Shown: positions 14,928-23,157 of the stretch, piece after piece
Layout of the letters: every line of letters starts with the position of its first letter
Numbering within the stretch: position 1 is the first letter of the stretch
Origin: JACZQZ01 sp046756945
GTDB taxonomy: Bacteria > Pseudomonadota > Alphaproteobacteria > Rhodospirillales > 2-02-FULL-58-16
Direction of reading: 5' to 3'
Assembly (NCBI GenBank): GCA_046756945.1
Contig: JBHHXI010000023.1
Span: 1-27,548 of the forward strand
DNA length: 27,548 bases
The notes under the pieces: model-generated
What the model saw: only the letters and a program-made list of their open reading frames with translations
Database searches by the model: none
Told to the model about the DNA's origin: nothing
Translations under genes and position numbers: made by a program

Positions 14928-15596
14928 ATGAAGGATCCGGTCCAGGCGTACACGAACACCCTCGTCCCCATGGTCGTGGAGACGACCAACCGCGGGGAAC
15001 GTGCCTACGATATCTATTCGCGCCTGCTCAAGGAGCGCATCGTTTTTCTTACCGGCGTCGTCAACGACATCGACGCCAGTCTGGTCTGCGCCCAGCTTCT
15101 CTTCCTCGAATCGGAAAACCCCAACAAGGACATCTCGTTTTACATCAACTCGCCGGGGGGCGTGGTCACCGCCGGCCTGGCCATCTACGACAGCATCGCC
15201 TACATCCGGCCCGACGTCTCCACGGTCTGCATCGGCCAGGCGGCGTCCATGGGGTCGCTCCTGCTGGCCGCCGGCGCCAAGGGCAAGCGGTATGCGCTTC
15301 CCAACTCGCGCATCATGGTTCACCAGCCCTCCGGCGGCGCCCAGGGACAGGCCACGGACATCGAGATCCAGGCCAAGGAAATCCTTGCCCTCAGGGCCCG
15401 GCTGAACAGCATTTACGTCGAGCATACCGGCCAGTCGCTCGACGTGATCGAGAGCGCCGTGGAGAGGGACCGCTACATGACGCCGGCCGAAGCCCTGGAA
15501 TTCGGCCTCATCGACGAGATCGTGGTAAATCGGCCACACCCCGAGGACGAAAATGCGGACGCCGGGCGCAAGGGCGACGGCAAGAAAAAGGATTAA
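14928..15596 (+). CDS. clpP: ATP-dependent Clp protease proteolytic subunit
   Basis: A 222-residue serine peptidase that forms the double-heptamer chamber of ClpXP and ClpAP. The catalytic triad is visible: Ser107 in GQAASMGS, His132 in RIMVHQPSGG and Asp181 in ERDRYM. The N-terminus MKDPVQAYTNTLVPMVVETT contains the propeptide and axial-loop region, and the handle region reads GQATDIEIQAKEIL. The charged C-terminal tail (about 205-222, Lys/Asp-rich) is longer than in E. coli but common in alphaproteobacteria. ATG 14928 follows GAGAGATAGGAAG, a good RBS. A hairpin at 15639-15664 follows, and clpX has its own probable promoter. Confidence 0.97.
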   Translation: MKDPVQAYTNTLVPMVVETTNRGERAYDIYSRLLKERIVFLTGVVNDIDASLVCAQLLFLESENPNKDISFYINSPGGVVTAGLAIYDSIAYIRPDVSTVCIGQAASMGSLLLAAGAKGKRYALPNSRIMVHQPSGGAQGQATDIEIQAKEILALRARLNSIYVEHTGQSLDVIESAVERDRYMTPAEALEFGLIDEIVVNRPHPEDENADAGRKGDGKKKD

Positions 15597-15638
15597 GGGG
15601 CCGCCGCGGGGCCCCATATCTCCGGTATAGAGCGCTCT

Positions 15639-15668
15639 GGCCGCCCCGGCCCCTGGGGGCGGCCGTTT
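15639..15668 (+). terminator. Terminator-like hairpin after clpP
   Basis: GGCCGCCCC at 15639-15647 pairs with GGGGCGGCC at 15656-15664 across an 8-nt loop, followed by GTTTCC. The stem is strong but the T-run is short, so termination may be partial. Confidence 0.5.
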
Positions 15669-15714
15669 CCGGGACGGGGCGGGGAAGTGACTTGATTCCG
15701 GCGATTTTTGGGGA

Positions 15715-15744
15715 TTGTGCGGTCCCCGCGCAAGCGGGTAAAAT
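15715..15744 (+). promoter_or_regulatory. Probable clpX promoter
   Basis: TTGTGC at 15715-15720 and TAAAAT at 15739-15744 are 18 bp apart, 36 bp before the clpX ATG. The -35 element is weak. Confidence 0.4.
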
Positions 15745-15780
15745 AGCCTCTATAGGGCTGGTATTTCGAACGGGGTACCC

Positions 15781-17046
15781 ATGAGTAAGTCCACCAGCGG
15801 CGACTCGAAGAACACCCTTTATTGCTCGTTCTGCGGCAAGAGCCAGCACGAAGTCCGCAAACTGATCGCCGGGCCGACCGTCTTCATCTGCGATGAATGC
15901 GTCGAGCTGTGCATGGACATCATCCGCGAGGAACACAAGGGCAACCTTGTGAAATCCGGGGAAGGGGTGCCCAGTCCGGGGGAGATTTGCGCGGTTCTCG
16001 ATGATTACGTGATTGGCCAGGACCACGCCAAAAAAGTGTTATCCGTGGCCGTACACAACCACTACAAGCGCTTGGGCCACAGCGCCAAGAACAACGACGT
16101 GGAACTGGCGAAATCCAATATCCTGCTGGTCGGACCCACCGGCTGCGGCAAGACGCTGTTGGCGCAGACCCTGGCGCGCATCCTGGACGTGCCGTTTACC
16201 ATGGCCGACGCCACCACCCTCACCGAAGCCGGTTATGTGGGCGAGGACGTTGAAAACATTATCCTAAAATTGCTCCAGTCGGCCGATTACAATGTCGAGC
16301 GCGCCCAGCGGGGCATCGTCTACATCGACGAGGTGGACAAGATCTCGCGTAAATCCGACAACCCCTCCATCACCCGGGACGTCTCGGGCGAGGGCGTGCA
16401 ACAGGCCCTGCTCAAGATCATGGAGGGCACGGTGGCCAGCGTGCCGCCGCAAGGGGGGCGCAAACATCCCCAACAGGAATTCCTGCAGGTGGACACGACC
16501 AACATCCTGTTCGTCTGCGGCGGCGCTTTCTCCGGTCTGGACAAGATCATCTCGGCCCGCGGCAAGGGCACGACCATCGGTTTTGGCGCCGACGTGCGCG
16601 CCGCGGACGAACGCAGGACCGGCGAGATCCTGCGCGACATCGAACCCGAGGACCTTCTGAAATTCGGTCTGATTCCCGAATTCGTCGGCCGCCTGCCGGT
16701 CATCGCCACCCTCGATGAACTGGACCAGGATGCCTTGGTGGAAATTCTGACCAAACCGAAGAACGCCCTGGTCAAGCAATATCAGCGTCTGTTCGAGATG
16801 GAGGAGGTGCGCCTGGCCTTTTCCGACGGCGCCCTGGACACCATCGCCAGAAAGGCCGTCGAACGAAAGACCGGCGCCCGCGGACTGCGCTCGATCATGG
16901 AAAACATCCTTCTCGACACCATGTTCGACCTTCCCGGCCTGGACGGTGTCGAGGAAGTCGTCATCAACCGCGAGGTCGCCGAGGACCACGCTACGCCACT
17001 CTACATTTACGCCGACCGGCGCGAGGATGTAGAATCCAGCGCATAA
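15781..17046 (+). CDS. clpX: ATP-dependent Clp protease ATP-binding subunit ClpX
   Basis: A 421-residue AAA+ unfoldase that recognises substrates and feeds them to ClpP. The N-terminal zinc-binding domain has Cys15, Cys18, Cys37 and Cys40 (CSFCGK and CDEC). The Walker A motif is GPTGCGKT (118-125), and Walker B is within IVYIDEVDK. The substrate pore loop GYVG lies in EAGYVGEDVEN and the RKH loop in GRKHPQQEF. The ClpP-docking IGF loop is in GTTIGFGADV. The length matches alphaproteobacterial ClpX. ATG 15781 is the only sensible start. lon follows 121 bp downstream. Confidence 0.98.
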   Translation: MSKSTSGDSKNTLYCSFCGKSQHEVRKLIAGPTVFICDECVELCMDIIREEHKGNLVKSGEGVPSPGEICAVLDDYVIGQDHAKKVLSVAVHNHYKRLGHSAKNNDVELAKSNILLVGPTGCGKTLLAQTLARILDVPFTMADATTLTEAGYVGEDVENIILKLLQSADYNVERAQRGIVYIDEVDKISRKSDNPSITRDVSGEGVQQALLKIMEGTVASVPPQGGRKHPQQEFLQVDTTNILFVCGGAFSGLDKIISARGKGTTIGFGADVRAADERRTGEILRDIEPEDLLKFGLIPEFVGRLPVIATLDELDQDALVEILTKPKNALVKQYQRLFEMEEVRLAFSDGALDTIARKAVERKTGARGLRSIMENILLDTMFDLPGLDGVEEVVINREVAEDHATPLYIYADRREDVESSA

Positions 17047-17167
17047 GTGATCGCGACCCCCTTGAACAGGGCGTCCAGGCGCGCCACCTTTGGACAGGCG
17101 GTCTTGGCCAAAACCCGACCGGCCTCCCGGCGGTTTCGGGACCGGACATCACGAGAGGTATAGGCTT

Positions 17168-19591
17168 GTGAGAAATCAAGGCGATACGATTGGCGAACTG
17201 TATCCGGTCCTCCCGTTGCGGGACATCGTGGTATTTCCGCACATGATCGTGCCCCTGTTCGTGGGACGCGAGAAGTCGGTCCGCGCCCTTGAAGACGTGA
17301 TGAAGGACGACAAACAGATCCTGTTGCTGGCCCAGAAGAACGCGGCCCAGGATGACCCCGACATCGAGGACATTTACGCCATCGGCACGGTGTCCACCGT
17401 GCTGCAGCTCCTCAAGCTGCCCGATGGCACCGTCAAGGTGCTGGTGGAGGGCGGGCGGCGCGCCCGCGTCCTCGGCTATACCGACAACGAGGCGTTTTTC
17501 CAGGCCGATGCCGAGCTCATCGAAGAGCAGGACGGCGACAAACAGGAGCTGGAAGCGTTGTCCCGCACGGTGGTCACCCAGTTCGAGCACTACATCAAGC
17601 TGAATAAGAAGATTCCGCCCGAAGCCCTGGTATCCATCAACCAGATCGAAGATTCCAGCAAGCTGGCCGATACGGTGGCCTCGCACCTGGCGCTGAAGAT
17701 CTCGGAGAAGCAGGAGCTGCTCGAGACGCGGACCGTGGCTGACCGCCTGGAGCGGATCTATGCCTACATCGAGGCCGAAATCGGCGTCCTTCAGGTGGAA
17801 AAGAAGATCCGCAACCGGGTCAAGCGCCAGATGGAGAAAACCCAGCGCGAGTACTATTTGAACGAGCAGCTCAAGGCAATTCAGAAGGAGTTGGGCGAAT
17901 CCGAGGACGGCCGCGACGAAACGGCGGAATTCGAGGACCGCATCAAGAAGACGAAATTAAGCAAAGAGGCGCGCGAAAAGATGCTGTCCGAGCTCAAGAA
18001 GCTGCGCTCCATGAGCCCCATGTCCGCCGAGGCCACGGTGGTGCGCAACTATCTGGACTGGATTCTCAGCATTCCGTGGAAAAAGCGCACCCGGGTCAAG
18101 AAGGACATCCGGGTGGCCCAGGAGATCCTCGACGCCGATCACTACGGCCTCAAGAAGGTCAAGGAACGGATCGTCGAATACCTGGCGGTGCAACTGCGCA
18201 CCAACAAGATTCGCGGGCCCATCCTGTGCCTGGTCGGACCGCCCGGCGTTGGCAAGACCTCGTTGGGCAAGTCCGTCGCCCGGGCGACCGGACGCAACTT
18301 CGTGCGCATGTCGCTGGGCGGCGTGCGCGACGAGGCCGAAATCCGCGGCCATCGGCGCACCTACATCGGGTCCATGCCCGGCAAGGTCATCCAGGGCATG
18401 AAAAAGGCCAAGGCGTCCAATCCCCTGTTCCTCCTCGACGAGGTGGACAAGATGGGCCACGACTGGCGCGGCGACCCGACGTCGGCCCTGCTCGAGGTCC
18501 TCGACCCCGAACAGAACTCCACCTTCAACGACCATTACCTGGAAGTGGATTACGACCTTTCGGACGTCATGTTCGTGACCACCGCCAACACCATGAACAT
18601 TCCCGTGCCGCTCGTCGACCGCATGGAAATCATCCGCATCTCCGGCTACACCGAAGACGAGAAGGTGGAAATCGCCAAGCGCCACCTCATCCCCAAACAG
18701 GTCAAGGCCCACGGCCTGAAAAAGGGCGAGTGGTCCATCTCGGAGGCCGCCTTGCGGGATATCATCCGCTACTACACGCGCGAGGCGGGCGTGCGCAACC
18801 TGGAGCGCGAGATCGCCAACCTGAGCCGCAAGGCGATCAAGGATATCATGACCGGCGAACGTCAGAGGGTCGCCATCACCCGGCGCAATCTGGGCAAGTT
18901 CGCGGGCATCCAGCGCTACCGCTACGGCGAGGTCGAGGAAGAGGACCTGGTCGGCGTCACCACGGGGCTGGCCTGGACCGAGGTGGGCGGCGAGCTGCTG
19001 GCCATCGAGGCGGTGATCGTGCCCGGCAAGGGCAGGATCACCATCACCGGCAAGCTGGGCGACGTCATGCAGGAATCGGTGCAGGCCGCCAAGTCGTACG
19101 TGCAGTCCCGCGCCGTGAGCTTCGGCATCACGCCGACCACGTTCGCCAAGAACGACATCCACGTCCACGTCCCGGAAGGGGCGACGCCCAAGGACGGGCC
19201 CTCGGCGGGCGTCGCCATGGCCACCTCCATTGTCTCCGCCCTCTCGGGCATCCCCGTGCACAAGGACCTGGCCATGACCGGCGAAATCACGCTGCGCGGG
19301 CGGGTGCTGCCTATCGGCGGCCTGAAGGAGAAGCTGCTGGCGGCCCTGCGCGGCGGCCTCCGGACCGTGCTGATCCCGAAGGAAAACGAAAAGGACCTGG
19401 CCGAGATTCCCGAAAACGTGAAACGGGGCATGACCATCATTGCCGTTGGCACCGTCGACGACGTTCTGGAACACGCCCTGGTGTCGTCGCTCACCCCCAT
19501 TGATTGGGACGAGGAAGCGGACCTGAAGAAGGCCGGCACCATCGGCAAGCAGCCGGACGAAGACGACGTGGGCGGGGTAATTACGCACTGA
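17168..19591 (+). CDS. lon: ATP-dependent Lon protease
   Basis: An 807-residue AAA+ serine protease that degrades misfolded and regulatory proteins in the cytoplasm. The start is GTG 17168 (VRNQGDTIGELYPVLPLRD): GAGAGG lies a few bases upstream and the frame then enters the LON substrate-binding domain at once; the longer frame from 17090 adds an unlikely Pro/Arg tail. Order: LON N-domain (about 10-205), coiled coil (about 205-300), AAA+ with Walker A GPPGVGKT (357-364) and Walker B LLDE (Asp424), and the peptidase domain with catalytic Ser679 (DGPSAG) and Lys722 (GGLKEK). The residue numbers match E. coli Lon. All motifs are intact. Confidence 0.97.
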   Translation: MRNQGDTIGELYPVLPLRDIVVFPHMIVPLFVGREKSVRALEDVMKDDKQILLLAQKNAAQDDPDIEDIYAIGTVSTVLQLLKLPDGTVKVLVEGGRRARVLGYTDNEAFFQADAELIEEQDGDKQELEALSRTVVTQFEHYIKLNKKIPPEALVSINQIEDSSKLADTVASHLALKISEKQELLETRTVADRLERIYAYIEAEIGVLQVEKKIRNRVKRQMEKTQREYYLNEQLKAIQKELGESEDGRDETAEFEDRIKKTKLSKEAREKMLSELKKLRSMSPMSAEATVVRNYLDWILSIPWKKRTRVKKDIRVAQEILDADHYGLKKVKERIVEYLAVQLRTNKIRGPILCLVGPPGVGKTSLGKSVARATGRNFVRMSLGGVRDEAEIRGHRRTYIGSMPGKVIQGMKKAKASNPLFLLDEVDKMGHDWRGDPTSALLEVLDPEQNSTFNDHYLEVDYDLSDVMFVTTANTMNIPVPLVDRMEIIRISGYTEDEKVEIAKRHLIPKQVKAHGLKKGEWSISEAALRDIIRYYTREAGVRNLEREIANLSRKAIKDIMTGERQRVAITRRNLGKFAGIQRYRYGEVEEEDLVGVTTGLAWTEVGGELLAIEAVIVPGKGRITITGKLGDVMQESVQAAKSYVQSRAVSFGITPTTFAKNDIHVHVPEGATPKDGPSAGVAMATSIVSALSGIPVHKDLAMTGEITLRGRVLPIGGLKEKLLAALRGGLRTVLIPKENEKDLAEIPENVKRGMTIIAVGTVDDVLEHALVSSLTPIDWDEEADLKKAGTIGKQPDEDDVGGVITH

Positions 19592-19949
19592 TCCCGTGTC
19601 CGCCGCACGCCGCGGCACGGCTTGTGAAGCGGCGTGGCGGCGGATTCCGTTCAAAATCTGCGGAACCGCGGACGGCCCGGCCCGGCCTTCGATGCCGGTG
19701 CAGGTGTTTCCTCCAACCCATTCATCGAAAACGATTGTTTCACGGACACCGGCTATCGCCCCCGGGCAAGGATGCCTCCAGGTGGCCCGAAAGCCGCAAA
19801 AAACTGGGGAAAACTGCCGTTCTCCGATTGACGAGCCCGCTGGGTCCGATTTACACTCAACGCCGATTTCGCGTTTCGCCACATAGAGCCAATCCCAACA
19901 ACCAAACCAACCAAAAACCTTTGATCGGACATGGAGAGGGGGCTTCAAA
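19592..19949 (+). other. lon-hupB intergenic region
   Basis: This 358-bp gap has no convincing gene; the short frames in it lack RBS and family features. No clear terminator follows lon. The right end carries the hupB promoter and leader. The middle is GC-rich and unremarkable. Confidence 0.6.
19828..19857 (+). promoter_or_regulatory. Probable hupB promoter
   Basis: TTGACG at 19828-19833 and TACACT at 19852-19857 are 18 bp apart, giving a start near 19864 and a leader of about 85 nt before the TTG start codon. Confidence 0.5.
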
Positions 19950-20222
19950 TTGAACAAAAATGATCTAGTTGCAACTGTTGCGAGTAAAACCGGTATGTCG
20001 AAGGCGGACGCCGGCAAGGCCGTGGACGGCGTGTTCGAGGCGATCACCAACTCACTCAGTTCCAAGACAGAGGTTCGCCTGGTCGGCTTCGGCACCTTCA
20101 GCGTGACGCGACGCGCCGCCACGCAAGGCCGCAATCCGCGTACCGGTGAAAGAATCCAAATTCCCGCTTCGAATCAACCGAAGTTTAAGGCTGGAAAGGG
20201 GTTAAAGGACGCGGTCAACTGA
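19950..20222 (+). CDS. hupB: DNA-binding protein HU
   Basis: A 90-residue histone-like protein that bends and compacts DNA as a dimer. It starts with TTG at 19950 (read as Met-Asn-Lys-Asn-Asp-Leu); GGAGAGGGGGC lies at a normal distance upstream, and TTG gives exactly the conserved HU N-terminus. The dimerisation helices occupy about 1-45, GFGTFSVTRRAA (47-58) leads into the DNA-binding arm GRNPRTGERIQIPAS (61-75), and the C-terminal helix ends KGLKDAVN. Length is the family norm. It follows lon and is followed by a strong terminator and tRNA-Val, as in many alphaproteobacteria. Confidence 0.97.
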   Translation: MNKNDLVATVASKTGMSKADAGKAVDGVFEAITNSLSSKTEVRLVGFGTFSVTRRAATQGRNPRTGERIQIPASNQPKFKAGKGLKDAVN

Positions 20223-20245
20223 CCGCCCGCCTGGGAAGCGAATGC

Positions 20246-20278
20246 AAAGCCGGCTGCCTGGGCAGCCGGCTTTGTTTA
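20246..20278 (+). terminator. Intrinsic terminator of hupB
   Basis: AAAGCCGGCTGCC at 20246-20258 pairs with GGCAGCCGGCTTT at 20261-20273. The stem is followed by TTTGTTTAT, 24 bp after the hupB stop. Confidence 0.85.
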
Positions 20279-20305
20279 TCGGCCGTCGTTCTGTCCAGGG
20301 CGCCC

Positions 20306-20335
20306 TTGCGCTTGGCGACGCAAGACCTGTATGGT
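20306..20335 (+). promoter_or_regulatory. Possible tRNA-Val promoter
   Basis: TTGCGC at 20306-20311 and TATGGT at 20330-20335 are 18 bp apart, 20 bp before the tRNA. Both hexamers are imperfect. Confidence 0.4.
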
Positions 20336-20355
20336 CCGGCGTTTTTCATCCGATG

Positions 20356-20431
20356 GGGCGATTAGCTCAGTTGGTAGAGCGTCTCGTTTACATCGAGAAT
20401 GTCGGCGGTTCGAGTCCGTCATCGCCCACCA
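20356..20431 (+). tRNA. tRNA-Val (anticodon UAC)
   Basis: A 76-nt tRNA with encoded CCA. The acceptor stem GGGCGAT (20356-20362) pairs with ATCGCCC (20421-20427). The D-arm AGCTCAGTTGGTAGAGC is standard, the anticodon arm TCTCG-TTTACAT-CGAGA gives anticodon TAC, and the T-loop GTTCGAG is present. The position after hupB is typical of alphaproteobacteria. Confidence 0.96.
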
Positions 20432-20458
20432 CCCGAAGGCGTTTAGGCGTAGGAGTGT

Positions 20459-20488
20459 CTCCCGAAGCTCCGCAAGGAGCGAAGGGAG
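20459..20488. repeat. Nested perfect hairpin with GCAA tetraloop
   Basis: CTCCC, GAA, GCTCC, a GCAA loop, GGAGC, GAA and GGGAG form a symmetric two-part stem with opposed GAA internal loops. It lies 28 bp after tRNA-Val. It lacks a T-run, so it is more likely a small dispersed repeat or an RNA-processing structure than a terminator. Confidence 0.5.
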
Positions 20489-20551
20489 GCAGGGTCGTTC
20501 GGCGAAGGCAGGTTGGCGAAGGCGGACGGAGGACGGAGGTCTTCGCGGCGT

Positions 20552-20732
20552 CTAGCAGGCTGCTGAAAAACCACCCATGTGCCGTCCTATCCTTCGACAC
20601 GCCGCCCTTTGGGCGGCTCCTCAGGATGAGGATTCTCATATAATCAAACACTTACCCCTCATGCTGAGGAGGCGCGGAGCGCCGTCTCGAAGCATAAGGC
20701 ACCAGCAACGCCCTTTTTCAGCAGCCTGCTAG
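20552..20732. mobile_element. 181-bp MITE-like element with inverted REP-like arms
   Basis: The ends are perfect 19-bp inverted repeats, CTAGCAGGCTGCTGAAAAA at 20552-20570 and its complement at 20714-20732. There is no coding capacity. Inside are two inverted, imperfect copies of an alphaproteobacterial REP-type palindrome: CCTTCGACACGCC with GCCGCCC-TTT-GGGCGGC and CTCCTCAGGATGAGG on the left, and CCTCATGCTGAGGAGGCG with CGTCTCGAAGCAT on the right. CTAG or TA at both ends could be part of a target duplication. The outermost bases of the right end supply the TAG stop of the neighbouring response regulator. Which transposase family would mobilise it cannot be told from here. Confidence 0.7.
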
Positions 20733-21892
20733 ATCGCCTTGGCGGGCCGTGTCACCTGAACGGGTTCCTTGAAGGGTTGCAACTTGCTCAGGTTTCGGAT
20801 GTGCTCGACGTGGGTCTGACTGAGCCGTGATCCGGCGGCCAGATAGAGACGACCGTTTTCCAAATTAAGATCCGTTTCGAGGACGTATCCGGCACGCAAC
20901 AGGCTGACCGGCAACTCGTCGACGATGGCATTTTGCTCGGTCGGATGTTTTTTCTGCGTCTTGAAGAATTCGCGCACGGCGACCAGTATTTTCGGGTCGT
21001 AGCGTTTCCAGTCGAGCTCAATCTTGGAAAACGCCTCGGACGAGGGGAACGGCCCTGGTGTCACCCTGGCGAGATCATTGAGTACCTTCAGCACCCTCGA
21101 TCCGACCGGAAGGTCCTTCCCGGAAACGTCGTCCTTGGGAAAGCCGCTGCCGTCGAACCCCTTGTCCTGATAGTAAACCATCTCGGAGATGCTTTTCATG
21201 CGCGGTATATTCGCAAGCAGGTTGCGTCCGGTTTCGGGCACCCGCGCAATGATCTCCTCTTCCACCTCCGTCAACGGCTCGTCGGCGCGCTTCTTCGCCA
21301 AAAGTTCCGGCGGCACCGCGACCTGACCGATGCGCGAAAGCATGGCCGCCATTTCCAGCTGCCAGGGGTGCGGCAGCTCCAGGTGTACGGCGACTCCTTG
21401 CGCCCACCCGTGAACCTTGCTCGACCGGCCGAAACCCTGCGGGTCGACCATCGACAGCACGTCGGTCAGGACCTTCACGGCGCCGGAAAAGGTCCCGCTA
21501 AGGAGCTCCCGTTCCGCGGTAACCAGCCGGTACTGTTCGATACCCGCTTCAATCCCCGTGGCCAGGGTTTCGGGAGGGCAGGGCTTGGTGAAGAAGCGGA
21601 AAATGGCCCCTTCGTTGACCGCCCGCGTGGAGGTCACCTCGTCCGCATTGCCGGTCAGCATGATGCGCACCGTATCCGGGGCGAGCTTTTGCACCGCCGC
21701 GAGCACCTCGACTCCGTTCATGCCGGGCATGCGCATGTCACAAACCGTCACCGCAAACGGTCCGTCGGACTTCACCAGGTCCAGCGCCTGTTCTCCGCCT
21801 TCCGCGGTGGAAACGTCGAAATACTTGCGAAGGTGGCGTTCGAGCCCGGCGAGAAGGTTTGTGTCGTCATCGACAATAAGGACCTTTTCCAT
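20729..21892 (-). CDS. Response regulator with degenerate HD-GYP-like output domain
   Basis: A 387-residue regulator. The receiver domain (1-120) has phospho-acceptor Asp52 (VCDMRMPGMNG) and the switch Lys in TKPCPPET. The output domain (about 140-345) resembles HD-GYP/RpfG cyclic-di-GMP phosphodiesterases: MAAMLSRIGQVAVPPELL aligns with the usual LLHDIGKIGIP, and YYQDKGFDGSGFP with HHExxDGSGYP. The metal-binding HD is replaced by SR and the Lys by Gln, so phosphodiesterase activity is unlikely; it may bind a ligand or partner. The first 67 residues are identical to those of the REC-LuxR protein at 22156-23157. The stop codon lies inside the end of the MITE-like element, so the last residues may have changed on insertion. 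It is the last gene of the minus-strand signalling operon. Confidence 0.85.
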   Translation of the reverse strand: MEKVLIVDDDTNLLAGLERHLRKYFDVSTAEGGEQALDLVKSDGPFAVTVCDMRMPGMNGVEVLAAVQKLAPDTVRIMLTGNADEVTSTRAVNEGAIFRFFTKPCPPETLATGIEAGIEQYRLVTAERELLSGTFSGAVKVLTDVLSMVDPQGFGRSSKVHGWAQGVAVHLELPHPWQLEMAAMLSRIGQVAVPPELLAKKRADEPLTEVEEEIIARVPETGRNLLANIPRMKSISEMVYYQDKGFDGSGFPKDDVSGKDLPVGSRVLKVLNDLARVTPGPFPSSEAFSKIELDWKRYDPKILVAVREFFKTQKKHPTEQNAIVDELPVSLLRAGYVLETDLNLENGRLYLAAGSRLSQTHVEHIRNLSKLQPFKEPVQVTRPAKAI

Positions 21893-22130
21893 GGTTCACG
21901 CGATCCTTTCCTGTGTGAAGGAATCGGCAAAGTCATCCCACGCCGGCAGGCGGTCGAGTAAGGGAACCGCCAATTCCCGGGCATCCGTCGCCGCCCGCTC
22001 TTCGCGGCTCAGGTGCCGGGCCGCGTGCACGGCGGTCAGGGCGTTGACCTCCGGGCAGTGGCTCCGGCGGGGATCGTGATGACGGGCCACCGCCTCGACA
22101 AGGGGACCGCTGAACCCCCGAATTCCGCTG
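21251..22130. repeat. Tandem duplication, copy A
   Basis: This copy aligns with 22516-23428. For 21251-21903 the offset is a constant 1265 bp with no gaps; beyond that there is one 33-bp deletion in this copy. The stretch 21692-21903 (212 nt) is identical to 22957-23168, while the flanks have diverged. Confidence 0.85.
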
Positions 22131-22159
22131 TAACCAACATTTCCCGGACCCTTCTTCAA
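21896..22159 (-). pseudogene. Truncated HDOD response-regulator remnant
   Basis: A short frame (TTG 22159 to TGA 21896, 87 codons) matches only the C-terminal end of the HDOD regulator at 23161-24408: GFSGPLVEAVARHHDPRRSH against GFSGPIIEAVAYHHEPRRSH, then CPEVNALTAVHAA in both. The receiver and most of the HDOD domain are missing. Relative to the full copy it lacks 33 bp (11 residues, LDREYLAEVGV), removed between two GGTCGAG repeats. Homology stops near 22130; the upstream codons are unrelated. It lies 3 bp before the next gene, the same spacing as in the full copy. A functional peptide is unlikely. Confidence 0.75.
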
Positions 22160-23157
22160 GCGGCCTTTCCTTGTCGGAGAAGCTCTCTCGCGATTAATGC
22201 GGCCTGAGTCCGGTTGGACACGTCCAGGACCCTCAAAATCGCCGAAACGTGCAGCCGTACGGTGTGTACCGAGAGGCCCAGGTGTTCAGCTATTGCCTTG
22301 TTCGTGTGACCGCGCGCCAGCTTTTGCAGGATCTGGGCCTGGCGGTCGGTGAGGTTCTTTCCTTCCTTCGTCGTCTGCAGATATTCCCAGTTCCTGTCTT
22401 TCGAATACGCCGGTTTCCGCGTCGTCGGGAGGCGCGGCTGGTAATCGATCTCAAACTCGGCTTCGCCACCGGCCCGTTTGGACGGACAGGCAGGGGCACC
22501 GGATTGAAGCGCGATGATCTCCTGTTCCACCTCCGTCAACGGCTCGCCGGCGCGCTTCTTCGCCAGGAGTTCCGGCGGCACCGCGACCTGCCCGATGCGC
22601 GAAAGCATCTCCGCCGTTTCCAGCTGCCAGGGGTTGGGGGACCCCAGGTGTACGGCGACTCCGTGCGCCGAGCCGGGAACCGTGCCCGATCGATCGAAAC
22701 CCTGCGGGTCGACCATCGACAGCAGGTCGTTCAGGACCTTGACGGCGCCGGAAAAAGTACCGCTAAGAAGCTCCCGTCCCGCGGTAACCAGCCGATACTG
22801 TTCGATACCCGCTTCAATCCCCTTGGCCAGGGTTTCGGGAGGGCAGGGCTTGGCGAAGAAGCGGAAAATGGCCCCGTCGTTGACCGCCCGCGTGGTGGTC
22901 ACATCATCCGCATAGCCGGTCAGCATGATGCGCACCGTATCCCGGGCGAGCTCTTTCACCGCCGCGAGCACCTCGACTCCGTTCATGCCGGGCATGCGCA
23001 TGTCACAAACCGTCACCGCAAACGGTCCGTCGGACTTCACCAGGTCCAGCGCCTGTTCTCCGCCTTCCGCGGTGGAAACGTCGAAATACTTGCGAAGGTG
23101 GCGTTCGAGCCCGGCGAGAAGGTTTGTGTCGTCATCGACAATAAGGACCTTTTCCAT
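22156..23157 (-). CDS. Chimeric response regulator: REC, truncated HD region, LuxR-type HTH
   Basis: A 333-residue protein. The receiver (1-120, Asp52 in VCDMRMPGMNG) and the next about 95 residues match the regulator at 20729-21892. After LTEVEQEIIAL (about 215) the sequence changes to a linker and a GerE/LuxR DNA-binding domain: NLTDRQAQILQKLARGHTNK, AIAEHLGLSVHTVRLHVSAI, then LRVLDVSNRTQAALIAREL. The partial HD region keeps MLSRIGQVAVPPELLAKK, without catalytic residues. It should be a phosphorylation-controlled transcription factor and is the only DNA-binding output in the operon. It starts 3 bp after the HDOD gene stops, and its TGA overlaps the TTG of the remnant downstream. The structure looks like a fusion created by the duplication. 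Confidence 0.85.
   Translation of the reverse strand: MEKVLIVDDDTNLLAGLERHLRKYFDVSTAEGGEQALDLVKSDGPFAVTVCDMRMPGMNGVEVLAAVKELARDTVRIMLTGYADDVTTTRAVNDGAIFRFFAKPCPPETLAKGIEAGIEQYRLVTAGRELLSGTFSGAVKVLNDLLSMVDPQGFDRSGTVPGSAHGVAVHLGSPNPWQLETAEMLSRIGQVAVPPELLAKKRAGEPLTEVEQEIIALQSGAPACPSKRAGGEAEFEIDYQPRLPTTRKPAYSKDRNWEYLQTTKEGKNLTDRQAQILQKLARGHTNKAIAEHLGLSVHTVRLHVSAILRVLDVSNRTQAALIARELLRQGKAA

Noticed and set aside
17957..20134. 725-codon minus-strand frame opposite lon and hupB
   Set aside because: It mirrors conserved lon codons and crosses hupB; composition is not protein-like.
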